The notes: generated from the sequence alone by a model not told the origin. 64,000 nucleotides of DNA from Oscillibacter ruminantium GH1 (GCF_000307265.1 NZ_DF158896.1:259253-323252), one strand, 5' to 3'. Positions 10,159-17,603 are shown, counted from the first letter of the stretch. Program-made: numbers and translations.

Positions 10159-10352
10159 TAGAAAGCCGCGATCTGATTGCATGAAGGAAACCGGCTGCTA
10201 TCTCCAAACTGCAAGAATATGAAGTGCTTGAGGATGTAAGACGGCTGGGAGTGATATCTTTTTCCGTGCTGCTTACCACCAACCTCGCTTTGCCAACGCA
10301 ACATTTCCCGCCTATCCAGCCTTCATCAGTAGGGAAGTGAAACGCACAAGAT
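10159..10352. other. Gap between kdpE and the tRNA-Arg terminator, no gene recognised
   Basis: No convincing gene lies here. A short open stretch on the plus strand (about 10200-10335, reading KLQEYEVLEDVRRLG in the middle) has no start or ribosome site and I do not recognise it; it may be a decayed fragment. The gap separates the potassium cluster from the 3' end of tRNA-Arg, the place where integrating elements commonly insert. Confidence 0.4.
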
Positions 10353-10402
10353 AAAAGCAACGCCCAAAGCCTTGTAAAATCAAGGCTTTGGGCATTGCTT
10401 TT
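10353..10402. terminator. Bidirectional intrinsic terminator between kdpE and tRNA-Arg
   Basis: A near-perfect inverted repeat: GCCCAAAGCCTTG (10362-10374) pairs with CAAGGCTTTGGGC (10381-10393) around a six-base loop, and the flanks AAAAGCAA and TTGCTTTT extend the stem and give T-runs on both strands. It can end kdpDE transcripts on the plus strand and tRNA-Arg transcripts on the minus strand. Confidence 0.85.
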
Positions 10403-10404
10403 GG

Positions 10405-10478
10405 CGTCCCCGAGCGGATTCGAACCGCTGGCCTTCCGCTTAGGAGGCGGATGCTCTATCCAGCTGAGCTACGGAGAC
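10405..10478 (-). tRNA. tRNA-Arg, anticodon CCT
   Basis: Read on the minus strand, a 74-base cloverleaf: acceptor arm GTCTCCG pairs with CGGGGAC, D arm GCTC/GAGC, anticodon stem TCCGC/GCGGA with loop CTCCTAA (anticodon CCT, reads AGG), variable loop, and T arm AGCGG/CCGCT around TTCGAAT. The discriminator base is G and CCA is not encoded. Its 3' end faces the kdp cluster. A decayed copy of its 5' half lies 93 bases upstream. Confidence 0.95.
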
Positions 10479-10528
10479 ATATCCAATTTCGGAGTGCATG
10501 GACGATGCAGAAAAGAAAACACAGCAGG

Positions 10529-10573
10529 TCCTTTTGAAAGCGGACGCTCGGTCAAACTGAATTACAGAGACAT
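10529..10573 (-). pseudogene. Decayed partial copy of tRNA-Arg (5' half)
   Basis: On the minus strand the sequence begins GTCTCTGTAATTCAG, matching the real gene's GTCTCCGTAGCTCAG, and continues through the D arm and the 5' side of the anticodon stem (GAGCGTCCGC versus GAGCATCCGC). After that the anticodon stem no longer closes and no T arm is present. The copy sits 93 bases from the intact gene in the same direction. It is best read as an old tandem duplication that has lost function. Confidence 0.7.
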
Positions 10574-10809
10574 AGCGTGTGATGCAGGATGGATAAGCAT
10601 TCGGTGCAAAGTACACCGTTCCAATCAAAAAATGCGGGAAAAACAGGACCAATTGGTATTGTACCCGCTTTCCACCCCGCTGTCAATCGGAAAGCGGGAG
10701 AACTTTGCCATTGGCGCAGCCTGAGAATGCGCGTGCGGCACGCGCCGCTTTTACGCGCTGAACAGAGCGTATCGTGGACGCGAGCTGCTCTGAGGACTGC
10801 GAATGTGGG

Positions 10810-10838
10810 TTGCAGTTACGGGAAAAAGTATTTATAAT
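10810..10838 (+). promoter_or_regulatory. Probable sigma-70-type promoter of the fabG-like gene
   Basis: TTGCAG at 10810-10815, a 17-base spacer, and a perfect TATAAT at 10833-10838, about 60 bases before the TTG start at 10900. The -35 box is weak. The remaining stretch 10574-10809 holds no gene I can support. Confidence 0.55.
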
Positions 10839-10899
10839 AGCATCAATGTGATTTAGAACCCGGGCCGCTTGACGGGCGGGAAGAAGGGAGCGGGAGACT

Positions 10900-11637
10900 T
10901 TGAAAAAAGTAGCGCTGGTTACCGGCGGCGGACGGGGTATTGGACGGGCAATTGCCCGAAAGTTGGCAGAACAGGGATACGATGTGGCTGTGAATTACCA
11001 GCAGAGCCGCGCGGTAGCGGAGGAGTTGGTAAATGAACTGCGGCAGGCAGGCTGCCGCGCTGGCGCGTTTCAGGCAGATGTGGCAGAGCCGAATGCGGTA
11101 AAAGCTATGCTTCACGCCGTGGAGACGGAATTAGGCCCGGTGGAGACGTTGGTGAACAATGCCGGAATCGCTTTGCCGGGAGGGCTGTTTCAGGATGTGG
11201 ACGACGAAACTTGGAACAGGGCTTTTGCCGTGAATGTAGGTGGAATGCGCAATGTGATTCGGGCGGTGCTGCCCCACATGCTGCATGAAAAGCGGGGGAG
11301 CATCGTTAATCTCTCCTCTATCTGGGGGCTGCGCGGCGCCTCCTGCGAGGTGACTTACGCCTGCACAAAGGCCGCCGTGGTGGGGCTTACCCGATCTCTG
11401 GCGCTGGAACTGGCTCCATCGCATATTCGGGTGAACGCCGTGGCTCCCGGCTGCATCGACACGGACATGGTTAGCTCTTTGGGGCGGGAAACGATGGATG
11501 CTCTGGCGCAGGACACGCCTCTGGGCCGCTTGGGAACGCCGGAGGATATCGCGGCGGCGGTGGCGTTTTTGGCAGGAGAGGACGCCTCCTTCATTACCGG
11601 ACAGGTCCTGACCGCCGACGGGGGATTTATCGGCTGA
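10900..11637 (+). CDS. fabG: Short-chain dehydrogenase/reductase, FabG-like (3-oxoacyl-ACP reductase family)
   Basis: A 245-residue classical SDR. The cofactor motif TGGGRGIG (8-15) and NNAG, and the catalytic Ser in NLSS, Tyr153 and Lys157 (YACTK) are all present. The start is TTG with a GGGAG site in front. FabG reduces 3-oxoacyl-ACP with NADPH in fatty-acid synthesis, but here the gene stands alone, far from fab genes, with its own promoter and terminator, so another NAD(P)H-linked alcohol/ketone substrate is equally possible. Family assignment is secure; substrate is not. Confidence 0.85.
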   Translation: MKKVALVTGGGRGIGRAIARKLAEQGYDVAVNYQQSRAVAEELVNELRQAGCRAGAFQADVAEPNAVKAMLHAVETELGPVETLVNNAGIALPGGLFQDVDDETWNRAFAVNVGGMRNVIRAVLPHMLHEKRGSIVNLSSIWGLRGASCEVTYACTKAAVVGLTRSLALELAPSHIRVNAVAPGCIDTDMVSSLGRETMDALAQDTPLGRLGTPEDIAAAVAFLAGEDASFITGQVLTADGGFIG

Positions 11638-11673
11638 AGCGGGGAAACGGATTTCCTGCGGAAGAACAGCTTG

Positions 11674-11719
11674 CCGGGGTCGCGCCCTTCCGAGAGGAAG
11701 AAGCGCGGCCCCGGATTTT
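11674..11719 (+). terminator. Intrinsic terminator after the fabG-like gene
   Basis: CCGGGGTCGCGC (11674-11685) pairs with GCGCGGCCCCGG (11703-11714), with a short ATTTTA tail. The U-run is short, so strength is uncertain. Confidence 0.6.
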
Positions 11720-11794
11720 AGCCCATGGAAGTGCCGAACCCTTCACGGTTTCTCAGGTTGTGCAATCTGTGAGGAGATTCTAATCGCGGCGCAC

Positions 11795-11834
11795 AAAAAA
11801 GGTTTGCCCGGCTGCAAAAGCAGCCGGGCAAACC
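11795..11834 (-). terminator. Intrinsic terminator of ilvE
   Basis: A perfect 15-bp stem, GGTTTGCCCGGCTGC (11801-11815) with GCAGCCGGGCAAACC (11820-11834), followed on the minus strand by TTTTTT. It lies 22 bases past the ilvE stop codon. Confidence 0.9.
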
Positions 11835-11855
11835 GCATATGGAAAGGGAGAACAA

Positions 11856-12941
11856 TCAGCCGTTGCAGACAGGAACAATCCAGCCCTTGGTGTCGGGGAT
11901 TTTGCCCCACTGGATGCCGGTGAGGGTATCATACAGCTTCTGGGTCAGTTCACCGATCTCGCCGTTGCCGATGAGCGCGCTCTGATCCTCGTAGTCCAGC
12001 TTTTTGACGGGGGAGACGACAGCGGCGGTGCCGGTGCCGAAAACTTCCTCCAGCTTGCCTTCCTTGGATGCCTTCATGATATCGTCAATGGCCAGCTTGC
12101 CCTCGATAACCTCGTAGCCCCAGTCCTTCAGCAGTTCAATGATGGAGCGGCGGGTGACACCGGGGAGCACGGTACCGTCCTTGTCCTGTGCCAAAGCGGT
12201 ATAGAGCTTGCCATTAATCTTAAAGAAGATGTTCATGGCGCCCACTTCTTCCACATACTTGCGCTCCACGCCGTCCAGCCACAGAACCTGACTGTAACCC
12301 TTCTCCTCGGCAATCTTTCCGGCCAGCAGAGACACGGCGTAGTTGCCGCCGCACTTGGTAAAGCCGGTGCCGCCCGGGCAGGCACGGACATAGGTGTCCT
12401 CCACATAGATGTCGATAGGAGCCAGACCTGCGGCATAATAAGCGCCGGAAGGAGCACAGATGATGATGAACTGATAGCTGCTGGAGGCATGAACGCCCAG
12501 TTGGGCCATGGTGGCAATGGTGAAGGGACGGATGTACAGGGAAGCGCCGTCAGCGTGGGGAACCCAATCCTTCTCAACCTCGACCAGAGCCTTAACGGCC
12601 TGCACAAAGTCCTCCACGGGGATTTCGGGGATGCACAGACGATCCTGCGTGTTGTTCATGCGGCGGGCGTTGCAGTCCGGGCGGAACAGCTGGATCTTGT
12701 TCTCGGCGGTGCGATAGGCCTTCATGCCTTCAAAGCACTCCTGTGCATAGTGGAATACCACGGCAGAGGGGTCCAGAGAGATGGGGGCATAGGGGACGAT
12801 GCGGGCGTCGTGCCAGCCTTGGCCCAGGGTATAGTCCATAATAAACATATGGTCGGTAAAGGTCTTGCCAAAACCCAATTTGGACTCATCGGTGGGTTTC
12901 GCCTTGGGGGAAGTGGTTTTGGTGATCTTGATATTCAGCAT
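11856..12941 (-). CDS. ilvE: Branched-chain amino acid aminotransferase
   Basis: A fold-type IV PLP enzyme that interconverts Leu, Ile and Val with their 2-oxoacids using 2-oxoglutarate/glutamate. The start is taken at the ATG at 12941, which has a GGGAGAG ribosome site; an in-frame ATG 42 bases upstream lies in the T-box terminator region and has none. The 361 residues fit the longer BCAT group. Visible motifs are the PLP-lysine segment TKCGGNYAVS and the GTGTAA phosphate-binding turn near the C terminus. It is preceded by its own promoter and T-box leader and lies just downstream of the 2-oxoacid oxidoreductase operon in the same direction. Confidence 0.95.
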   Translation of the reverse strand: MLNIKITKTTSPKAKPTDESKLGFGKTFTDHMFIMDYTLGQGWHDARIVPYAPISLDPSAVVFHYAQECFEGMKAYRTAENKIQLFRPDCNARRMNNTQDRLCIPEIPVEDFVQAVKALVEVEKDWVPHADGASLYIRPFTIATMAQLGVHASSSYQFIIICAPSGAYYAAGLAPIDIYVEDTYVRACPGGTGFTKCGGNYAVSLLAGKIAEEKGYSQVLWLDGVERKYVEEVGAMNIFFKINGKLYTALAQDKDGTVLPGVTRRSIIELLKDWGYEVIEGKLAIDDIMKASKEGKLEEVFGTGTAAVVSPVKKLDYEDQSALIGNGEIGELTQKLYDTLTGIQWGKIPDTKGWIVPVCNG

Positions 12942-12981
12942 TTTAAGACTCTCCCTTACATATTTTTTGAAGTTATAAAAC

Positions 12982-13267
12982 AAAAGGCTCTCGCCAACCT
13001 GTTAAACAGGGAGACGAAAGCCAAACTTCCGTGGTACCACTCTCTTTGCCGCGTTCTGCGGCCACTTCTGCACGCTTTCGCGTACTGTCCCGCTATCGGA
13101 GGGCTTCCGTTGCCGCTTAACAGGGAAAAACTCCCCTTAGGCGGGACCGCTCCCAGACCAGACCGGCGGGCCGCGTCCGCTGCCTCGCACCATGCGGCAG
13201 CTCTCTGAAGCGGCGATCCCGACGGCAATTTCCGTTCATCGCGTTATGCTATTCAGTTAAAGGATTA
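12982..13267 (-). promoter_or_regulatory. T-box riboswitch controlling ilvE (probable Leu specifier)
   Basis: The minus-strand leader shows the T-box sequence AGAGTGGTACCACGG (13043-13029) followed by a terminator hairpin (13022-12986) ending in TTTTG. Upstream, stem I shows the conserved distal loop region (AGAGAGCTGC, then ATGGTGCGAGGCAGC). By alignment with the asnB leader in this window, the specifier would be CTG at 13161-13159, followed by the expected purine, i.e. leucine; GTC (valine) directly beside it is the alternative. In this class, uncharged tRNA binding stabilises an anti-terminator so that ilvE is expressed when the amino acid is scarce. Confidence 0.92.
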
Positions 13268-13273
13268 AATTTA

Positions 13274-13302
13274 TTTATACCCCGTCTGGAATAGAAAGTC
13301 AA
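13274..13302 (-). promoter_or_regulatory. Promoter of the ilvE T-box transcript
   Basis: On the minus strand TTGACT (13302-13297), a 17-base spacer and TATAAA (13279-13274), just upstream of the T-box leader. Spacing and both boxes are close to the sigma-70/sigma-A consensus. Confidence 0.85.
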
Positions 13303-13334
13303 TCGTAATTTTGCACGAAAGTATGTGGGAGGTC

Positions 13335-13364
13335 GCCCGACCGCCGGTTTTCCGACGGCCGGGC
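13335..13364 (-). terminator. GC-rich hairpin after the oxidoreductase operon, weak terminator
   Basis: CCGACGGCCGGGC and GCCCGACCGCCGG form a 13-bp stem with two wobble or mismatched pairs, 24 bases past the gamma-subunit stop. No U-run follows, so it may slow rather than end transcription before the ilvE promoter. Confidence 0.4.
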
Positions 13365-13387
13365 AATTGATCGTCCGGGAAATTGGA

Positions 13388-13924
13388 TTACTGAATGCAG
13401 GCCATACCGCGATGGAACGCTTCAATATTCAGCGGAATAAATTTTGCCTTGGCACCGGCAAACATTTCCTGAATCATGTTCTCGATGGCTTCGGGCTTGA
13501 GCACCTTTGTGGCAGCCACATACGCGCCCAGCATGACCATGTTGCCCACCTTGGGATTGCCCACTTCGTCGGCAATTTTGGCACAGGGGACATAATAGGC
13601 CTTCAGGTCTGCGCGGGACACCTTGTCGGTGACCACGTCGCTGTTGACAAACACGGTGCCGCCGGAAACCACGCCCGCCTCAAACTTCTCCAGAGAGGGG
13701 GCGTTCAGGGCGATCAGCTCGGTGGGATGGTTGAAGATGGGGGAACCCACCGGCTTGTCAGAGAGGACCACGGAGCAGTTGGCCGTGCCGCCGCGCATCT
13801 CGGGACCATAGGACGGGGCCCAAGTGACGTTCATGCCCTCGGCCATGCCGGCTTCCGCCAGATTCTTGCCGATGGCCAGACCGCCCTGACCGCCAAACCC
13901 GGAAATAATGATTTCTTTCTTCAT
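13388..13924 (-). CDS. 2-oxoacid:ferredoxin oxidoreductase, gamma subunit
   Basis: 178 residues of the pyruvate/ketoisovalerate oxidoreductase catalytic (gamma) domain, PF01558. The N terminus IIISGFGGQGG is the family signature, followed by APSYGPEMRGGTANC. The enzyme oxidatively decarboxylates a 2-oxoacid to the acyl-CoA, passing electrons to ferredoxin. It is the last gene of the set, one base after the beta-subunit stop. The same subunit occurs in 2-oxoglutarate (Kor), ketoisovalerate (Vor) and indolepyruvate enzymes; sequence alone does not settle the substrate here, and the neighbouring ilvE makes a branched-chain substrate attractive. Confidence 0.9.
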   Translation of the reverse strand: MKKEIIISGFGGQGGLAIGKNLAEAGMAEGMNVTWAPSYGPEMRGGTANCSVVLSDKPVGSPIFNHPTELIALNAPSLEKFEAGVVSGGTVFVNSDVVTDKVSRADLKAYYVPCAKIADEVGNPKVGNMVMLGAYVAATKVLKPEAIENMIQEMFAGAKAKFIPLNIEAFHRGMACIQ

Positions 13925-13925
13925 C

Positions 13926-14675
13926 TTATTTCACCTCCGCGCTGGTATCCTTGATGACGCCGAGGGGATAGTAGGGGATCATGTTCTCCTTCAGCCAATC
14001 AATGGATTTCAGTGCCGTCATGCCCCAGTTGGTGGGGCAGGTGGACAGGACCTCCACAAAGGTAAAGCCCTTGCCCTCCATCTGAAGCTGGAACGCCTTC
14101 TTGATGGCCTTTTTGGCCTTGTTCAGGTTGGCGATATCCGTGACGCAGACGCGCTCGGCGTACACGCAGCCGTCCAGCGTGCTCAGCATCTCGGACACGC
14201 GGATGGGCATACCGGCCTGCTCCTGCGTCCGGCCCAGCGGGCAGGTGGTGGCCTTCTGGCCGATCAGGGTGGTGGGGGCCATCTGGCCGCCGGTCATGCC
14301 GTAAATGGCATTGTTGATAAAGATGGTGGTAAACTTCTCACCCCGCATAGCGGCATGAACGATCTCAGCTGCGCCGATGGAGGCCAGGTCGCCGTCGCCC
14401 TGATAGGTGAAGACCGGCTGGGTGGGATGGGTGCGTTTGATTCCGGTTGCAACAGCGGGAGCGCGGCCGTGGGCGGCCTCCTGCATATCGCAGCTGAAGT
14501 AGTTATAGGCGAACACGGAGCAGCCCACGGGGCACACGCCGATGGCGTCGTCCAGCAGACCCAGCTCATCCAAAGACTCGGCCACCAGCTTGTGGATGAT
14601 GCCGTGGTTACAGCCGGGGCAATAGTGAAGTTCCTTATCCGTCAGTCCCTTGGACTTCTGATAGACCACTGCCAT
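13926..14675 (-). CDS. 2-oxoacid:ferredoxin oxidoreductase, beta subunit (TPP-binding)
   Basis: 249 residues. It carries the thiamine-pyrophosphate site: a GDGDLASIG motif followed by NNAIYGMTGGQ, typical of the family, and an N-terminal CPGC that helps bind a cluster or the cofactor. Together with the alpha subunit it forms the active site where the 2-oxoacid is decarboxylated. The ATG lies one base after the alpha stop, with GGAGG inside the end of alpha, so translation is coupled. Length matches the four-subunit type of enzyme. Confidence 0.93.
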   Translation of the reverse strand: MAVVYQKSKGLTDKELHYCPGCNHGIIHKLVAESLDELGLLDDAIGVCPVGCSVFAYNYFSCDMQEAAHGRAPAVATGIKRTHPTQPVFTYQGDGDLASIGAAEIVHAAMRGEKFTTIFINNAIYGMTGGQMAPTTLIGQKATTCPLGRTQEQAGMPIRVSEMLSTLDGCVYAERVCVTDIANLNKAKKAIKKAFQLQMEGKGFTFVEVLSTCPTNWGMTALKSIDWLKENMIPYYPLGVIKDTSAEVK

Positions 14676-14676
14676 G

Positions 14677-15747
14677 TTACTCTGCCTCCTTCAGGGCCTT
14701 TTTGCCCGCTTCTACCATTTCCTCAACGGTGGGGATCACGCCGCCGGCATGGCCCAGATAGCTGATGGGCTTCTGGCCCTCCACGCTCAGGCGCACGTCG
14801 TCGATCATCTGACCGTCGATGCTCATTTCTACGTCCAGAATCGCCTTAATATGGCTCTCGCCCGCCAGATCGTGCAGCGCCTTCTCCGGGAAGGGCCACA
14901 GGGTAATGGGGCGGAAGAGTCCGGCCTTGATGCCCGCAGCGCGGAGCTGCTCCAGCGCGGTCAAAACGATACGCGCGGGAGTACCGTAGGCCGTGATCAA
15001 AAGCTCGGCATCCTCGGTGTCCTTCGTGTCGTAACGAACCTCGTTTTCCTTAATGGTCTGATACTTCTTGGCAAGATGCGCGTTAAAATCATCACACTCG
15101 TCCGGGTCCATATACAGGGAGTTGATGACGTTGTGGTGGCCGCGGCCGTGAAGGCCGGTGGCGGCCCAATCCTTGGCGGGGAGGGTGCGCTTGGGGATCT
15201 CGTGCCATTCGATGGGCTCCATCATCTGGCCGATCAGACCGTCCGCCAGCACCAGAACGGGGTTGCGGTACTGGTCGGCGATGTCAAACGCCTCCTGCAC
15301 AAAGTCCACGGCTTCCTGAATGTTGGAGGGAGCCAGAACAAGGGTGCGGTAGTCGCCGTTGCCGCCGCCGCGGGTAGCCTGAAAATAGTCGCCCTGAGCC
15401 GGCTGGATGGTCCCGAGGCCGGGGCCGCCGCGCATGCAGTTGACGATGACGGCGGGAAGCTCCGCGCCGGCGAGATAGGTGATGCCCTCCTGCTTCAGGG
15501 AAACGCCGGGAGAGGAGGAGGAGGTCATAGCTCGCATACCGGAGCCGGCAGCGCCGTACACCATGTTAATAGCGGCTACTTCGGACTCGGCCTGAACGAA
15601 AACCTTGCCGTGCTGGGGCATATGTAACGAAAGATATTCCGGCACCTCGCTCTGCGGGGTGATGGGATACCCGAAGAAGCAGTCGCAGCCGCCGCGAATC
15701 GCGGCCTCCGCAATCGCTTCGTTGCCTTTCCACAATTCCTTTTCCAC
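14677..15747 (-). CDS. 2-oxoacid:ferredoxin oxidoreductase, alpha subunit
   Basis: The pyrimidine-binding and core domains of the enzyme (POR_N), followed by a transketolase C-terminal-like domain. The GTG at 15747 is taken as the start because AAAGGAGG lies ten bases before it; it gives 356 residues and the usual beginning WKGNEAIAEAAIRGG. An upstream in-frame ATG at 15780 would overlap the ferredoxin gene. Conserved segments include YPITPQSE and SSSPGVSL, both typical of Kor/Vor alpha subunits. Substrate cannot be read from these motifs. Confidence 0.93.
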   Translation of the reverse strand: MEKELWKGNEAIAEAAIRGGCDCFFGYPITPQSEVPEYLSLHMPQHGKVFVQAESEVAAINMVYGAAGSGMRAMTSSSSPGVSLKQEGITYLAGAELPAVIVNCMRGGPGLGTIQPAQGDYFQATRGGGNGDYRTLVLAPSNIQEAVDFVQEAFDIADQYRNPVLVLADGLIGQMMEPIEWHEIPKRTLPAKDWAATGLHGRGHHNVINSLYMDPDECDDFNAHLAKKYQTIKENEVRYDTKDTEDAELLITAYGTPARIVLTALEQLRAAGIKAGLFRPITLWPFPEKALHDLAGESHIKAILDVEMSIDGQMIDDVRLSVEGQKPISYLGHAGGVIPTVEEMVEAGKKALKEAE

Positions 15748-15766
15748 GAAAACTCGACCTCCTTTA

Positions 15767-15988
15767 TCAGAACTTTTCAACAGTGATGATGGAATCCGGG
15801 CAGATCTTGGCGCAGCTGGCGCAGGCGATGCACGATGCGATGTCCGTCACGCCGGCGGGGTGATAGCCCTTGCGGTTGATAGAATCCATGTCGATGGCGA
15901 CGATGTGCTTCGGACAGACGGAAACGCACAGTTCGCAGCCCTTGCACCGGTCCCGGTCAAATGTTACCTTTGCTGTCATGATACTCAT
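15767..15988 (-). CDS. 2-oxoacid:ferredoxin oxidoreductase, delta subunit (2x[4Fe-4S] ferredoxin)
   Basis: A 73-residue ferredoxin-like subunit. Two CxxCxxCxxxCP sites are visible: CKGCELCVSVCP near residue 15 and CIACASCAKICP near residue 53, for two [4Fe-4S] clusters that carry electrons out of the enzyme. A GGGAGG site lies three bases before the first ATG; a second ATG nine bases later (MTAKVTF) has a more usual distance and may be the true start. It is the second gene of the operon. Confidence 0.93.
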   Translation of the reverse strand: MSIMTAKVTFDRDRCKGCELCVSVCPKHIVAIDMDSINRKGYHPAGVTDIASCIACASCAKICPDSIITVEKF

Positions 15989-16015
15989 TTGCCTCCCTTC
16001 GTTTAAAAACCTTTT

Positions 16016-16705
16016 TTACAGTTCCCACGGTTTTTTCATATAAATGTCAATGGGAAACAGGTTCAGTTCCGCGAGGCTCTCCTCGCCGGTGAAGCGCTGC
16101 TCCGCCACATGGCACACAACAGGAATTCCGGCCTCCTTCGAGACCGCCTCGGCCAGCTCCGCGCCTTTTAGAATTTCGTGGGGCGTTGTCTCGCCGCATA
16201 GATGGGTGTTGTTCACAATGCCGCCGCAGGTGAGGCCGGTGACAGCCTCAATGCTCCTGAGATACAGCAATGCAGACTCCACCGTCCGCACTTCCGGACG
16301 GTTGGCGTTCAGAACGAACAGGAGGTTATAGTCCTCTTGAACAATCTTGGGCTGGAACCGGGCCAGAACCCGGGCGCCCACCGGGTCGCCGCCCACGTCC
16401 AAAACGCCGCGGACTTCCCGGTTTTCGAGAATGGTTAAAATCTCTGCCGGCAGGGCGGGCACGTCCGCATCGGTACAAGCCTGCGAGGAGCAGATGACCC
16501 GGACCCCTGCGCTTTCCAGCAGCTCCTTCCGCTCCCGGGAACGGAAGTAAGGATTGACGATGTCCACGTCCGCCAGCATGGCGGTATGGCCTGCGTGAGC
16601 CAGCGCCAGCGCATAGTTCACGGCAAACTCGGTTTTCCCGGTTCCATAATGCCCGCACACAAGGACAACGCGGTTGGAACAAACCTGATCAGCAGATGCT
16701 ATCAA
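16016..16705 (-). CDS. P-loop ATPase of the CobQ/MinD/ParA type, partner of the oxidoreductase operon
   Basis: 229 residues. A deviant-type Walker A GHYGTGKTE lies near residue 18-26, followed by DVDIVNPYFRSRERKELLE and, further on, LDVGGDPVGARVL, which fits a Walker B/switch region; NANRP and NNTHL follow. Such proteins are SIMIBI-class ATPases, in several cases involved in metal-centre assembly. The start is TTG after a GAGGG site. It is the first gene after the promoter and lies 27 bases before the ferredoxin subunit, so a role in cluster insertion or enzyme maturation is a reasonable inference, not shown. Confidence 0.8.
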   Translation of the reverse strand: MIASADQVCSNRVVLVCGHYGTGKTEFAVNYALALAHAGHTAMLADVDIVNPYFRSRERKELLESAGVRVICSSQACTDADVPALPAEILTILENREVRGVLDVGGDPVGARVLARFQPKIVQEDYNLLFVLNANRPEVRTVESALLYLRSIEAVTGLTCGGIVNNTHLCGETTPHEILKGAELAEAVSKEAGIPVVCHVAEQRFTGEESLAELNLFPIDIYMKKPWEL

Positions 16706-16762
16706 AGCGGACCCTCGCTTTCAAATGCTCAAAAAAGAGTTGTATTATTTTAATATGCGTTG

Positions 16763-16800
16763 TATGATGTCAGTATAACTGATTCGACATCATATGTCAA
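16763..16800 (-). promoter_or_regulatory. Promoter of the oxidoreductase operon with overlapping GntR-type operator
   Basis: On the minus strand TTGACA (16800-16795), a 17-base spacer and TATACT (16777-16772). Two nested palindromes cover it: a 13-bp inner one TCAGT-ATA-ACTGA (16770-16782) with the GT-N3-AC core seen in FadR-subfamily operators, lying exactly on the -10 box, and an outer pair TATGATGTC (16763-16771) and GACATCATA (16786-16794). The divergent gntR gene 120 bases away is the obvious regulator. Confidence 0.7.
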
Positions 16801-16919
16801 GAGAAGTTCTTGTGCTTTTCGCCGAACGCATATCTGATATAGTATGGGTAATACGCGTAAGGAATGGAAATGATGGGAAAAAGAGGTGTGCGTTGCATGC
16901 GCACCGGAGGAGGAACGCA

Positions 16920-17603
16920 ATGGAAGAACCGAAAAAAGCCAAGCTGTCCGAACAGGCGGCGGAACAGCTGTTGGATATGATTACAGAGGAGCATCGCTAT
17001 GAAAGCGGCAGCAAGCTGCCCAATGAAAATGAATTAAGCGATCTTTTGGGAGTCAGTCGCACCACGCTGCGGGAGGCGATCTCGTTTCTGGTGGCGCAGG
17101 GTGTGCTGGAGATCAAGCGGGGAAAAGGGACGTTTGTGGCAAAGGAACTGCCCCGTTTCCCGGTGGATATGACGACTCTGAGCGATTTAAAGTCCCGCGC
17201 CAGAGCCAAGGACCTGTTTGAAATGCGGCTGATTTTTGAGCCGGCAACGGTGGCGCTGGCCTGCCTCCGGGCCAGCGACGAAGAGCTGGAGCAAATTCGC
17301 CGCAAGGCGGAACGGATGGAGCAAATCGCCGCCGCCGGGGGGGACTGGCCCGCGGCGGATCAGGACTTTCACTTGAGCATCATCCGGGCATCCCACAATG
17401 AATACATGCGCCGTTTGTACCCCATCATCAATGACGCTGTCAGCGAGATTCTGCAAATTTCCGAGAACCGCCAGCACATGCAGGAAGTGGCTGTGGCGGA
17501 CAACCGAATGATTTTAGAATTTTTGCTGCGGCGGGACGATGTGGGTGCGCGCCACGCGATGAGCATTCACATGAAGCATCTGATCCACACGTTAAGAGTG
17601 TGA
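16920..17603 (+). CDS. GntR-family transcriptional regulator, FadR subfamily
   Basis: 227 residues from the ATG at 16920, which has a strong GGAGGAGG site; the frame stays open upstream but without one. The N-terminal winged helix shows YESGSKLPNENELSDLLGVSRTTLREAI, quoted here only as the region 21-48, with the following beta-wing GVLEIKRGKGTFV. The C-terminal FCD domain (about 85-225) has the helical metal/effector-binding pattern with D, H and H residues (DQDFHLSI, SIHMKHLI). It is divergent from the 2-oxoacid oxidoreductase operon and probably represses it in response to a carboxylate. The 3' end of the gene is partly duplicated downstream. Confidence 0.9.
   Translation: MEEPKKAKLSEQAAEQLLDMITEEHRYESGSKLPNENELSDLLGVSRTTLREAISFLVAQGVLEIKRGKGTFVAKELPRFPVDMTTLSDLKSRARAKDLFEMRLIFEPATVALACLRASDEELEQIRRKAERMEQIAAAGGDWPAADQDFHLSIIRASHNEYMRRLYPIINDAVSEILQISENRQHMQEVAVADNRMILEFLLRRDDVGARHAMSIHMKHLIHTLRV

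Noticed and set aside
10395-10724. Open frames across the tRNA reading FEPLAFRLGG on one strand and VAQLDRASAS on the other
   Set aside because: These are well-known translations of tRNA genes, not proteins; the cloverleaf explains the sequence.
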